Source: Acidobacteriota bacterium
GTDB lineage: Bacteria > Actinomycetota > Acidimicrobiia > Spongiisociales > UBA5794
Reading direction: 5' to 3'
NCBI GenBank assembly: GCA_022562055.1
Contig: JADFQA010000036.1
Location: 1-32,082, forward strand
Length of the DNA: 32,082 nucleotides
A program made the position numbers and the translations under genes. Below, piece by piece: positions 6,943 through 15,256 of the stretch; positions within the stretch are counted from its first letter, which is position 1; the number at the start of each line of letters is the position of its first letter. The notes under the pieces are model-generated. The model was given only the letters and a program-made list of their open reading frames with translations. It ran no database searches and was not told the DNA's origin.

Positions 6943-9114
6943 GTGGAACGGATCGGCGTGAGTCCAACGAACACGGGCGAAGGAGACGGCGAGGACTCGC
7001 ACGCTCCAGGCGACTTCGCGCAGCCCCCGCTATTTGACGCGACTGATGACGCAACCGAAAACCTGTACGTCGAAGCCGGTGACGACGCTGGCGATGGGAC
7101 TTTCGGCGATATATGGGAGTCAGGCGGCGATGAAATCATTGACTCTGACCCAATAGCCACGCAGTCGCCGGGGGAGCCATCCACAACGCCGGTCGCGGCC
7201 CAAGTCACCGAAGCTATCGTTTCGTCCGACGAGGTCACGGTCGGTAAGAAACGTCGCGGCAGGTTTTCGTGGTTACGCGCTCAGCGGTCTCCGTATGAGG
7301 CCTCCGAACAGCCAGACGTCGCGGTGCCGCCCGATTCTGGGTTGCCCGATCGGCTCACGAGGATTCCGATAATCTCGGTGGCTACACCCACGGGGACAGC
7401 GACGGAGGCAGAATCCGATGACGAAGAAGGTCGCTCAGAGGAAGCCGTCGCCACCGCGGGTGAACAAGACGTCGAGGCGACCAAAAGCGCATCCGAGGAG
7501 ACCGGACAATTGTCGGCGGCTGAGGAGGCTCAGGTCGATGTCTTCGATATCGATGCTGAGGACCCTCCAAGCACCGATCTGACACCGGACGATTCGGCGC
7601 CAGACACTGATCCCGACGTAGACAGCCCGGAAAGTCCAGAGCCAGTCGGGACCCGCATTTCTTCTGCCCTGCGTGTCGTTCATCCATCTCCTACGGACGA
7701 CGGGCCCGAGCCGGCCGAGGTGTACTCGGTGGACGCCTTCGACGACTTCGCGACAGACTTTGAGGATCTCATCGAACCCGATCCGCAGAACGAACCGACG
7801 GAAGACCTTCGGGACCCGTCGGGCAACCTGCTGGCACAGTGGCCAGAAGCAAACGTCGTGCAGGCGTCGACAGACCCCACCCGTGGACTTCTCGACGGGG
7901 TGTTGCCTCGACAACCACAAGTGAGTCTCGCCGACGACTCTATGTTTGAGGCGCCGGTTGGCAGCCAGGATCCGCATGCATCAGACGAGGGGGGAACCGA
8001 CGACGTTGCAACGGCAGCGAACGAACCGGGTGGACCGTCCCCGCAATCTCATGCCCCGACTTCCAGCTATGAGTATGTCGATGCGGACGACGGCGATCCT
8101 GTCGATTTTGCCTCTCTCAGCTCGGACGAGTACCTCCAGGCAGCGACGTCCGAGCATGCGGGGTTGGCTGCGGCGATCGCCCAGTCGGCAGACGAAGATC
8201 GTGAGCATGCCGCGTTGCATGCCGCGTTGCCCGGCAGGGAGGACGACATCGTCGGACTCGACGATGTCGTTGACATGACGATGGAACACGACGAAGTGGA
8301 ACTCGCCACGCCGCGTTCTCGATCAGACATAGCAGCCCGCGTCGCGACTGGCGTCGGCCTCGTCGGCGCAGTAGCACTTGCCCTCATGAACCCGGTAGCG
8401 ATGGGCATTCTTGCAATGTTGGCTCTCGGCCTCGCCGCGCTCGAGTTTTACACGGCTCTGCAACGTGCCGGTGCTCGGCCGGTCACATGGGTAGGGCTTT
8501 TGGCCATTGCTGGATCTTTCCTTGGCACATGGCTGTACGGACTTGTCGCGGTGCCCATTGCAACCATATTGGGTTTGATGGCTGCAGCGTGGTTTCTTTC
8601 TTTCAAACCGAAATGGCCGCGCCCGGGAGTTAACCTCTCGTTCACGGTGTTGGGTTCCGCATGGATCGGCGGATCGGGAGCGTTCTTGTTCGCGATTCTG
8701 AAGAGCCCCGATTACCGCGTGTTGATCGCAGTCATTATCGGCATGGTGACCGTCTTTGATGTCGCTCAGTACTTTTCGGGACGTGCCTTCGGAAAACGCC
8801 AGCTTTCGCCGATCGTATCGCCGAAGAAGACCATCGCCGGTTTGGTCGGGGGCTACTTCGCCATGGCTGCGGCCGGTTTCGGATTGTCCCGTTTTGATCT
8901 TTGGGAGCCGAAAACGGCGTTTGCGCTCGTTGTCGCCATCGGGTTCGTTGCACCGCTGGGTGATCTTGCGGTCAGTGTCATCAAGCGTGCGCTACGCATA
9001 AAGGACATGGGGGTTGTCCTTCCGGGGCACGGCGGTGTGCTCGACAGGATCGATGCGCTGTTGTTTGCGATTCCCGCGGCGTGGGTAGTGTTCCGTTGGG
9101 CCGGCCTGGTGTGA
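6943..9114 (+). CDS. cdsA: Phosphatidate cytidylyltransferase with an approximately 460-residue acidic N-terminal extension
   Basis: The C-terminal 260 residues (about 464-723) are a normal CdsA: several membrane helices and the full family signature at 678-704, including KDMG and LPGHGGVLDRID. The enzyme makes CDP-diacylglycerol from phosphatidate and CTP for phospholipid synthesis. The oddity is the first 460 residues. They are strongly Asp/Glu/Pro/Ser/Thr-rich with no recognised domain, interrupted by one basic patch, GKKRRGRFSWLRAQR, at about 102-116. The GTG at 6943 lies 6 bases after frr, so the extension fits the operon spacing. A later in-frame ATG at 8275 would give a normal-sized CdsA, but would leave 1.3 kb of uninterrupted frame unexplained. 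The extension is predicted disordered and cytoplasmic. The 3' end overlaps dxr by 4 bases. Confidence 0.88.
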   Translation: MERIGVSPTNTGEGDGEDSHAPGDFAQPPLFDATDDATENLYVEAGDDAGDGTFGDIWESGGDEIIDSDPIATQSPGEPSTTPVAAQVTEAIVSSDEVTVGKKRRGRFSWLRAQRSPYEASEQPDVAVPPDSGLPDRLTRIPIISVATPTGTATEAESDDEEGRSEEAVATAGEQDVEATKSASEETGQLSAAEEAQVDVFDIDAEDPPSTDLTPDDSAPDTDPDVDSPESPEPVGTRISSALRVVHPSPTDDGPEPAEVYSVDAFDDFATDFEDLIEPDPQNEPTEDLRDPSGNLLAQWPEANVVQASTDPTRGLLDGVLPRQPQVSLADDSMFEAPVGSQDPHASDEGGTDDVATAANEPGGPSPQSHAPTSSYEYVDADDGDPVDFASLSSDEYLQAATSEHAGLAAAIAQSADEDREHAALHAALPGREDDIVGLDDVVDMTMEHDEVELATPRSRSDIAARVATGVGLVGAVALALMNPVAMGILAMLALGLAALEFYTALQRAGARPVTWVGLLAIAGSFLGTWLYGLVAVPIATILGLMAAAWFLSFKPKWPRPGVNLSFTVLGSAWIGGSGAFLFAILKSPDYRVLIAVIIGMVTVFDVAQYFSGRAFGKRQLSPIVSPKKTIAGLVGGYFAMAAAGFGLSRFDLWEPKTAFALVVAIGFVAPLGDLAVSVIKRALRIKDMGVVLPGHGGVLDRIDALLFAIPAAWVVFRWAGLV

Positions 9115-10253
9115 AACCAATTGTCCTGCTCGGCGCCACTGGGTCGATCGGCACCCAAACCCGCGAGGTCGCGAAGAGACATGGCTGGGAGATCGTCGGT
9201 CTTGCCGCACACCGAGCGTCATCTGACATCATTCGCGCTGCCCGCGAATATCCTGATGCCGCGGTCGTGGTCACGGACCCGTCCAAGGACGGGCGGGAGC
9301 ATCTGGTGTCGGAACTCGGAGCGAGGGTCTCGTTCGGTATCGAGGCGATGGTCGACATGGCCGCATCCCCGGGAGCCATCGTGGTCAACGGTGTTGTCGG
9401 GGCGGTGGGTCTACGATCGTCGGTTGCTGCACTCAAAGCGGGCAATCGCCTTGCTTTGGCGAACAAGGAAAGTCTTGTCGCAGGTGGGCCGGTTGTCATT
9501 GCAGCCGCGCAACAGGGTCACGCTGAGATCATCCCGGTTGACTCAGAGCATTCCGCTCTATGGCAATGTTTGGTCGGCGAGAAGCGGGGTGACGTTCGTC
9601 GGCTCATCGTCACCGCTTCAGGAGGTCCGTTTCGCGGGCGCACGACAAAGGATCTTCTCACCGTCACCGTCGATGAGGCTCTGAACCATCCCACGTTTGC
9701 GATGGGTCAGCGCCTCACGATTGATTCGGCCACACTTATGAACAAGGCTCTCGAGGTCATCGAGGCGCACTACCTGTTCGATATGTCGTACGACCAGATC
9801 GATGTTGTCGTTCATCCACAGAGCATCATCCATTCCATGGTCGAATACATCGATGGGGCGATCATTGCCCAGATTGGTGTTCCCGATATGCACCTACCGA
9901 TCCAATACGCTCTTTCCTATCCCGATCGGGTGCAGACTCCTCCGGAGGATTTAGATCTCACCGCACAGGCACTGACGTTCTATGAACCCGACGTCACGAC
10001 ATTCCGTTGTTTGGCACTCGGTTACGCTGCTGGGCGCGCCGGTGGGTCGGCGCCCACGACTCTCAACGCCGCTGACGAAGTGGCGGTCGCGGCTTTTCTC
10101 GACGGTCGGATCAGCTTTCTTACCATCTCCGAAGTTGTTGAGGCGGTGTTGGACGATGCCGAGCATGGGCCGCTGTGCACCGTTGACGATGTTATTGCCT
10201 ACGACACTGCCGCACGGCGCGCCGCATTGCAGTGGATCACCAGCAGGCAATGA
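9111..10253 (+). CDS. dxr: 1-deoxy-D-xylulose 5-phosphate reductoisomerase
   Basis: Catalyses the NADPH-dependent conversion of DXP to MEP, the committed step of the non-mevalonate isoprenoid pathway. The 380-residue protein starts at the GTG overlapping the cdsA stop (GTGA), so that the nucleotide-binding GATGSIGTQT begins at residue 8. A GTG 30 bases earlier is possible but less likely. Conserved blocks are NKESLVAGG, the substrate/metal motif VDSEHSALWQC, ASGGPFRG, and HPTFAMGQRLTIDSATLMNKALE with the flexible-loop region. The co-located ispG acts later in the same pathway. Confidence 0.96.
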   Translation: MKPIVLLGATGSIGTQTREVAKRHGWEIVGLAAHRASSDIIRAAREYPDAAVVVTDPSKDGREHLVSELGARVSFGIEAMVDMAASPGAIVVNGVVGAVGLRSSVAALKAGNRLALANKESLVAGGPVVIAAAQQGHAEIIPVDSEHSALWQCLVGEKRGDVRRLIVTASGGPFRGRTTKDLLTVTVDEALNHPTFAMGQRLTIDSATLMNKALEVIEAHYLFDMSYDQIDVVVHPQSIIHSMVEYIDGAIIAQIGVPDMHLPIQYALSYPDRVQTPPEDLDLTAQALTFYEPDVTTFRCLALGYAAGRAGGSAPTTLNAADEVAVAAFLDGRISFLTISEVVEAVLDDAEHGPLCTVDDVIAYDTAARRAALQWITSRQ

Positions 10254-10312
10254 ACCCAGAGTACGTCCCGCATAACGCTACCGTTGCGGGCTAGCTAAAA
10301 CCACGAGGATTC

Positions 10313-11566
10313 ATGGGTTCGGTATTCATTGGCGTCGGCATCATGGTGATGATCGTCGTTCACGAGGGCGCCCACTTTGTCGCCGCCAAAATGTTCAAAA
10401 TGAAGGCAACCGAAGCGTTCTTCGGGTTCGGCCCAAAACTGTGGTCGATCACCCGCGGGGAAACCGAATACGGTATCAAAGCGATCCCACTTGGCGGCTA
10501 CGTGCGCATCGTGGGCATGAACCCGCTCGAAGAGGTCGATCCGGCAGAAGAACACCGGACGTATCGCGGGAAACCGTTCTGGCAGAAGTCTGTGGTTGTT
10601 CTCGCGGGGATCGCATCCCACTTCGTTGTAGCGTTCTTCCTGTTCATCATCGCGGCTCTGATGTTCGGCACGCTTTCACCAACACTCACGATCGAGGCCG
10701 TGTCAGAGGTGTTTGTTTCGGGTTCCGCCTCGGAGCCTCTGGTGCTATTCAACGACGACCGGGTGGTAACCGTGGACGGTGTGCCGCTCGCCGAGTTTTT
10801 GTCAGTGGACCCAGACGTCGGCGATCTAATCGACGTTGTTGTCATCCGTGACGGCGCCGAGGTAACGCTGGCGACCGATCAAATGATCCTCATTGCGCCA
10901 GCCGGCGGTGTCGACATTCGTCCCGGAGATTTGCTTACAGCCGTGAACGGCGTTCCGCTCGCGACCTGGGACGAGTTCGTTGACATTGCTCACTTACGCC
11001 CAAACCTTGAAACCGCAATTACGGTTGAACGTCGCGGCGAGTTGATCGAAGTGGTCGTGACGCTTGCAGAGCGCGAAGTTGACGGCGAAGTGCAGGGATT
11101 TCTCGGTGTTGCACCTGTTCAGGAGAGAGAAAGTCTCACTCTCGTCGAAGGTGTCAAGACTGGTACGGGTTTCTTAGTTACGACAACTAAGGACGCGGTC
11201 GTCGGACTTGCATCGCTTGTCACCGCGGTGCCCAAACTGATCGGTGGCGCCTTCTCGGGTGACGGTCCTCCGGCGAATGAGATACGCCCAATTTCGCCCA
11301 TCGGACTCGTTCGGATTGCAGGCCCCATCGAAATCGCCGTCGGGCTGCTTGCCTCGGTCAACATTTTCGTTGGGATTCTCAACCTTTTCCCGATGTACCC
11401 GCTCGACGGTGGTCACTTTGTTGTTGCGTTGTTCGAGAAGGTGACAGGCCGGCATCCGGATGTGCAAAAGCTCGCCCCCTACGCGGGCGTTGTGTTGGTG
11501 TTCCTGGTGGTGCTCGGCCTCTACGGCGTGTTCCTCGACATATTCGACCCGCTTGAGCTTCCCTGA
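10313..11566 (+). CDS. rseP: Site-2 intramembrane zinc metalloprotease RseP/Rip1 type
   Basis: The 417-residue protein has the zinc-binding HEGAH (H17, E18, H21) in its first membrane helix. A central region containing PDZ-like segments spans about 130-275 (for example RPGDLLTAVNGVPLATWDEF), and the second S2P motif NLFPMYPLDGGH at 357-368 contains D365. S2P enzymes cleave transmembrane anti-sigma factors and other membrane substrates; the mycobacterial homologue Rip1 has this role. The dxr-rseP-ispG order is common in actinobacteria. The start has GAGGA three bases upstream of ATG. The substrate is not indicated by the neighbours. Confidence 0.93.
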   Translation: MGSVFIGVGIMVMIVVHEGAHFVAAKMFKMKATEAFFGFGPKLWSITRGETEYGIKAIPLGGYVRIVGMNPLEEVDPAEEHRTYRGKPFWQKSVVVLAGIASHFVVAFFLFIIAALMFGTLSPTLTIEAVSEVFVSGSASEPLVLFNDDRVVTVDGVPLAEFLSVDPDVGDLIDVVVIRDGAEVTLATDQMILIAPAGGVDIRPGDLLTAVNGVPLATWDEFVDIAHLRPNLETAITVERRGELIEVVVTLAEREVDGEVQGFLGVAPVQERESLTLVEGVKTGTGFLVTTTKDAVVGLASLVTAVPKLIGGAFSGDGPPANEIRPISPIGLVRIAGPIEIAVGLLASVNIFVGILNLFPMYPLDGGHFVVALFEKVTGRHPDVQKLAPYAGVVLVFLVVLGLYGVFLDIFDPLELP

Positions 11567-11592
11567 TGGACAGGCCAGGACACATACAGCGG

Positions 11593-11598
11593 TAGGCT
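11593..11598 (+). promoter_or_regulatory. Possible -10 (TAGGCT) giving a near-leaderless ispG transcript
   Basis: TAGGCT lies 9 bases before the ispG ATG, and there is no Shine-Dalgarno in between. Initiation about 7 bases after the hexamer would give an mRNA beginning within about 2 bases of the start codon. No convincing -35 is present. Confidence 0.35.
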
Positions 11599-11607
11599 GG
11601 TCCGATC

Positions 11608-12825
11608 ATGACAATTCCTCGTGAGACAACTCGTCTTCTCCATGTCGGTTCTGTACCTGTCGGGGGTGGTACACCGGTCACGGTACAGTCGATGACAATC
11701 ACGAAAACAGCAGATGTCGACGCAACCCTCGCGCAGATTTACGCCCTAGCCGGAACTGGGGCCGACATTGTTCGGGTGACCTGTAACGACGTTACGGCCG
11801 CTCAGGCGATCGCCGAGATGGTACCCCGCTCGCCTGTGCCACTCATTGCAGATATTCACTTCCAGTACAAACTTGCGCTCGCTGCCATCGAGGCAGGTGT
11901 CGCAGGGTTGCGACTCAATCCCGGAAACATCCGCAACGAGAAACATATTAAGGAGGTCGCACGGGCGGCAAACAACGCTGGGATTCCTATCAGGATCGGT
12001 GTGAACGCGGGCTCTCTCGACAAGCGCCTCCTCGAAAAATACGGCTCTGCAACTCCCGAAGCCCTTGTCGAGAGCGCCATGACAGAAGCGCGGTACCTTG
12101 AGGAGGTCGACTTTTTCGACATAAAGATCTCTGTCAAACACTCAAACGTACCACGCATGATCGAGTCGTATCGGCTGCTCTCGCAGACCACCGACTATCC
12201 CCTGCACCTTGGTGTGACTGAAGCCGGTCCACCGCCTGGTGGGCTGATCAAGTCGGTGGCGGGCATTGCGACGTTGCTGATGGAGGGGATCGGAAACACA
12301 ATCCGATTCTCGCTGACAGCCGACCCGGTCGAAGAAGCAAAAGCTGGTCGACAACTGTTGGAGTACCTGGGTCTGCGGGAGCGTTCTGATCTCGACCTCA
12401 TTGCTTGTCCCTCGTGTGGACGAGCCGAGGTCGACGTGATCGACGTTGCGAAGCGGGTCAATGCCGCGCTCGAAGGAAAGGGTCTACCTATCCAAGTCGC
12501 TGTGATGGGTTGTGTCGTGAACGGTCCCGGCGAAGCTCGCGAGGCCGATATCGGGATCGCCGCTGGGCGTGGCAAGGGGCACCTGTTCATCAAGGGGCAG
12601 GTGGTCCGGGTCGTAGCGGAGAGCGAGATGGTCGAGGTATTGATCGACGAAGCGGTAGCGCTTCACGAAGAAGGCGCCGAGGCCCGACTTGCAAAGGCCG
12701 ATGTGTCGGCCGCCGATCTTGCCGCAGAGACACGTCTTGAACTGATCGGCCTCCAAGGAGACGCCAACGATACTGAGAAGCGGCGTGCTGCGGTCGCGGA
12801 AATCGCCACCGGGCCTTCCTTGTAG
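11608..12825 (+). CDS. ispG: 4-hydroxy-3-methylbut-2-enyl diphosphate synthase (GcpE)
   Basis: Iron-sulfur enzyme that converts MEcPP to HMBPP, the penultimate step of the MEP isoprenoid pathway. The 405-residue protein has the N-terminal TIM-barrel region (VTVQSMTITKTADVDAT, then PLIADIHFQYKLALAA). Its C-terminal domain carries the three 4Fe-4S ligands C267 and C270 (ACPSCGR) and C302 (MGCVVNGPGEA). The length matches the short bacterial two-domain form. No Shine-Dalgarno is seen, and a -10-like TAGGCT lies just upstream, so it may be expressed from its own leaderless transcript. Confidence 0.96.
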   Translation: MTIPRETTRLLHVGSVPVGGGTPVTVQSMTITKTADVDATLAQIYALAGTGADIVRVTCNDVTAAQAIAEMVPRSPVPLIADIHFQYKLALAAIEAGVAGLRLNPGNIRNEKHIKEVARAANNAGIPIRIGVNAGSLDKRLLEKYGSATPEALVESAMTEARYLEEVDFFDIKISVKHSNVPRMIESYRLLSQTTDYPLHLGVTEAGPPPGGLIKSVAGIATLLMEGIGNTIRFSLTADPVEEAKAGRQLLEYLGLRERSDLDLIACPSCGRAEVDVIDVAKRVNAALEGKGLPIQVAVMGCVVNGPGEAREADIGIAAGRGKGHLFIKGQVVRVVAESEMVEVLIDEAVALHEEGAEARLAKADVSAADLAAETRLELIGLQGDANDTEKRRAAVAEIATGPSL

Positions 12826-12864
12826 GAAGCCAAGCTAGCCTCATAGGAAGCTAAGCTAGCGCCG
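12823..12864. repeat. Two 21-base imperfect direct repeats between ispG and proS
   Basis: Units 12823-12843 and 12844-12864 share TAGGAAGC(C/T)AAGCTAGC. Each contains the palindrome GCTAGC. The first unit overlaps the last bases of ispG. No function is assigned; a regulatory role for proS or a simple duplication are both possible. Confidence 0.7.
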
Positions 12865-12890
12865 ATCCTGCTCACGCTCCGGAGGGATTT

Positions 12891-14597
12891 ATGCGCTGGT
12901 CACAAGCATTCATACCTACCCTGCGTGACGCACCTGCTGACGCCGACGCGATCAGCCACAAGCTTTTGGTGCGGGCCGGGTTCATCCGTCAGCTCATGGC
13001 CGGGAGCTATTCCATCCTCCCGGCAGCATTTCGAGTGCGCGCCAAAATCGACAGAATCGTTCGCGAGGAGATGGACAGGATCGGGGGGCAACAGTTCCTT
13101 CTTGGCGCAATCCACCCCGCTGACATATGGAAACGGTCAGGTCGGTGGGAGGCAATGGGGGACGAAATGTTCCGCATTGTCGACCGTAAAGGTGCCGACG
13201 TCGCCCTTGGCATGACTCACGAGGAAGTATTCGCCTCGGTCGCTTCAGAGCTCACGTCGTACAAGCAGCTACCCCAGCTCTGGTATCAGATCCAAACAAA
13301 ATTCCGCGACGAACCGCGTCCGAAGTCCGGTTTGCTTCGAGTTCGAGAGTTCACAATGAAAGATTCGTACTCGCTCGATATTGACGAGGAGGGTCTGGAC
13401 AAGCAGTTCGACGCGCACTACGGCGCCTACCAACGTATCTTTGCGCGGCTGGAACTCGAGGCCATACCGGTTGAGGCGAGTTCGGGCGCAATGGGAGGGT
13501 CCGACTCGGTCGAGTTCATGGTGCGGTCCGACGTTGGCGAAGACCTCGTGGCCCATTGTGCGGTCTGCGGGTACGCGGCGAACGTCGAACGTGCCATTTC
13601 ATTTGTCGAACCGGTGGTCGATCCGGCCGGCCCTGTCGAACTAGAGATGTTCGATACACCAGGAATCAGAACGATCGACGGATTGGCCGCGATCGAGGGA
13701 GGCGCTGCCGCTGATCGCCAGATTAAGACCATGGTGTATTTTGCTGATGACGAGCCCGTGCTCGCTCTCTTGCGTGGAGATCACGCGCTGCAAGAGCAGA
13801 AACTCGCTGATGCGCTTGGTGCGGTCGCTGTCAGACCCGCAACGGCTGACGAAATCCCGGGGATCCTTGGCGCTGACGCCGGCAGCCTTGGCGCTGTCGG
13901 TGTTGGTGGTGTGACCATTGTTGCGGACGAAGCGCTTAGGGACCGCACCAACATGACAACTGGCGCCAATGTAAACGACAAACATTTTCGTGGTGTCGAC
14001 CTTGCTCGCGACATCAGGGTGACAACGTGGGCGAGTATTCGAGAGGTCGTTGCCGGTGAACGCTGCGTGAGTTGCGATTCAGGCGTTCTTGATGTTTTCA
14101 AGGCGATCGAGTGTGGGCACATCTTCAAGCTCGGCACCCGATATTCTGAGGCGATGGGGGCGACGGTTCTCGACAAGGATGGCAAAAGTCGCCCGCTTGT
14201 GATGGGTTCGTACGGGTTCGGTTTGGAACGCAACCTGGCCGCCATTGTTGAGGTGCATCACGACGACAACGGAATCATGTGGCCGGTGTCGGTGGCCCCT
14301 TGGCATGTTGTCGTGACGGTTGTAAAGGCTACCGACGAGGCGAGCCAGCAGGCAGTGGAGTCGATTGTTCGCGCGATAGAGGCTCTTGGGTGGGACGTTA
14401 TGGTGGACGATCGCGACGAGCGGCCGGGGGTTAAGTTTGCCGACGCTGAGCTTGTCGGGTTTCCCTGCAGAGTGACCGTTGGCCCGCGAGGCCTTGCGGT
14501 GGGTACTGTGGAGGTTGTTGATAGGCGCACTGGGATGCGATCTGATGTGCCGCTTGGTGGTGTCGTCAGCCACGTTGACCAGCTTCTCAAGGGCTAA
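12891..14597 (+). CDS. proS: Prolyl-tRNA synthetase, bacterial type with editing insertion
   Basis: Class II synthetase charging tRNA-Pro. At 568 residues it matches the bacterial type with an insertion domain. The N-terminal catalytic part includes GSYSILPAAFRVRAKI (motif 1 region) and FRDEPRPKSGLLRVREFTMKD (motif 2, near residue 141). A YbaK-like editing insertion follows at about 225-390. Motif 3 is near residues 442-460 (GSYGFGLERNLAAIVE), and the C-terminal anticodon-binding domain covers about 470-568. GGAGGG lies 4-5 bases before the ATG. The following hairpin at 14685 suggests a transcript end or leader before rimP. Confidence 0.96.
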   Translation: MRWSQAFIPTLRDAPADADAISHKLLVRAGFIRQLMAGSYSILPAAFRVRAKIDRIVREEMDRIGGQQFLLGAIHPADIWKRSGRWEAMGDEMFRIVDRKGADVALGMTHEEVFASVASELTSYKQLPQLWYQIQTKFRDEPRPKSGLLRVREFTMKDSYSLDIDEEGLDKQFDAHYGAYQRIFARLELEAIPVEASSGAMGGSDSVEFMVRSDVGEDLVAHCAVCGYAANVERAISFVEPVVDPAGPVELEMFDTPGIRTIDGLAAIEGGAAADRQIKTMVYFADDEPVLALLRGDHALQEQKLADALGAVAVRPATADEIPGILGADAGSLGAVGVGGVTIVADEALRDRTNMTTGANVNDKHFRGVDLARDIRVTTWASIREVVAGERCVSCDSGVLDVFKAIECGHIFKLGTRYSEAMGATVLDKDGKSRPLVMGSYGFGLERNLAAIVEVHHDDNGIMWPVSVAPWHVVVTVVKATDEASQQAVESIVRAIEALGWDVMVDDRDERPGVKFADAELVGFPCRVTVGPRGLAVGTVEVVDRRTGMRSDVPLGGVVSHVDQLLKG

Positions 14598-14684
14598 GCC
14601 GCGGAGGTTTGGCGGGTCTGGGTCGCTGAGGGGTGTGGCCGCAGCCATGCTATGCTTTTGACTAACTGAGATGTTTGTCGTCGA

Positions 14685-14710
14685 GGTGGGCCGTGCCCGC
14701 CTTATTTTGT
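14685..14710 (+). terminator. Terminator-like hairpin upstream of rimP
   Basis: Arms 14685-14691 and 14695-14701 pair over 7 bases (one G-U) with a CGT loop, followed by TTATTTTGT. This resembles an intrinsic terminator. It lies 87 bases after proS and about 36 bases before rimP, so it may end the proS transcript or act as an attenuator in a rimP-nusA leader. A TATGCT at 14651-14656 could be a -10 placing the hairpin inside a leader, but no matching -35 was found. Confidence 0.55.
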
Positions 14711-14746
14711 GCGACGGTTGCGAGCAAACCTAAGAAAGGAGGCTTG

Positions 14747-15256
14747 GTGACTGATCTAGCATTACGGTTGAGAGAGGTTATCGAGCCTTACCTAGGAGCA
14801 GAGCATATCGAACTCGACGATGTCGAGGTCGTCGGCAGCCCCAGCGGCGGACGTATTGTCCGGGTGCTCGTCGACGGCGAGAATGCGGCCGGCATCGACC
14901 GCATCGCGGACCTGTCGCGCGGCATAGGACGATTGCTTGACGATGAAGAAGATCTAGGCACCTCGTGGACGCTCGAAGTTGGTTCCCCGGGTCTCGAACG
15001 CAAGCTCCGGTTGCCGACACATTTCGCCAAGTCGGTAGGCCGCGAAGTCAGGATCAAAACCCGATCCGCCATCGATGAAACAAAGAGCCACAAGGGCTTG
15101 CTGACTGCGTCCGACGAAACTTCTTGCACCGTCGACGTTGCCGGCATCGAGAGAACTATCCCGTTTGAGAAGATCAGCTCCGCTCGGACGGTCTTCACTT
15201 GGGAGCGTGGCGCAAAACCCGGAAAAAAAGAATCGAAGGGACCTCAGGATGAATAA
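14747..15256 (+). CDS. rimP: Ribosome maturation factor RimP
   Basis: RimP assists 30S assembly, mainly of the S12 region. The 169-residue protein starts at the GTG with AAAGGAGG at 14735-14742; an open frame extends 24 codons upstream but lacks family similarity. Recognisable blocks are VEVVGSPSGGRIVRVLVD, then IADLSRGIGRLLDDE, then LEVGSPGLERKL near residue 84-95, the diagnostic RimP motif, followed by an SH3-like C-terminal domain. Its stop overlaps the nusA start by 8 bases (ATGAATAA), indicating coupled translation. Confidence 0.93.
   Translation: MTDLALRLREVIEPYLGAEHIELDDVEVVGSPSGGRIVRVLVDGENAAGIDRIADLSRGIGRLLDDEEDLGTSWTLEVGSPGLERKLRLPTHFAKSVGREVRIKTRSAIDETKSHKGLLTASDETSCTVDVAGIERTIPFEKISSARTVFTWERGAKPGKKESKGPQDE

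Noticed and set aside
9081-9110. Earlier GTG start for dxr
   Set aside because: It would add ten residues before the conserved nucleotide-binding start and a 34-base overlap with cdsA. The GTGA overlap at 9111 matches the style of the neighbouring genes.
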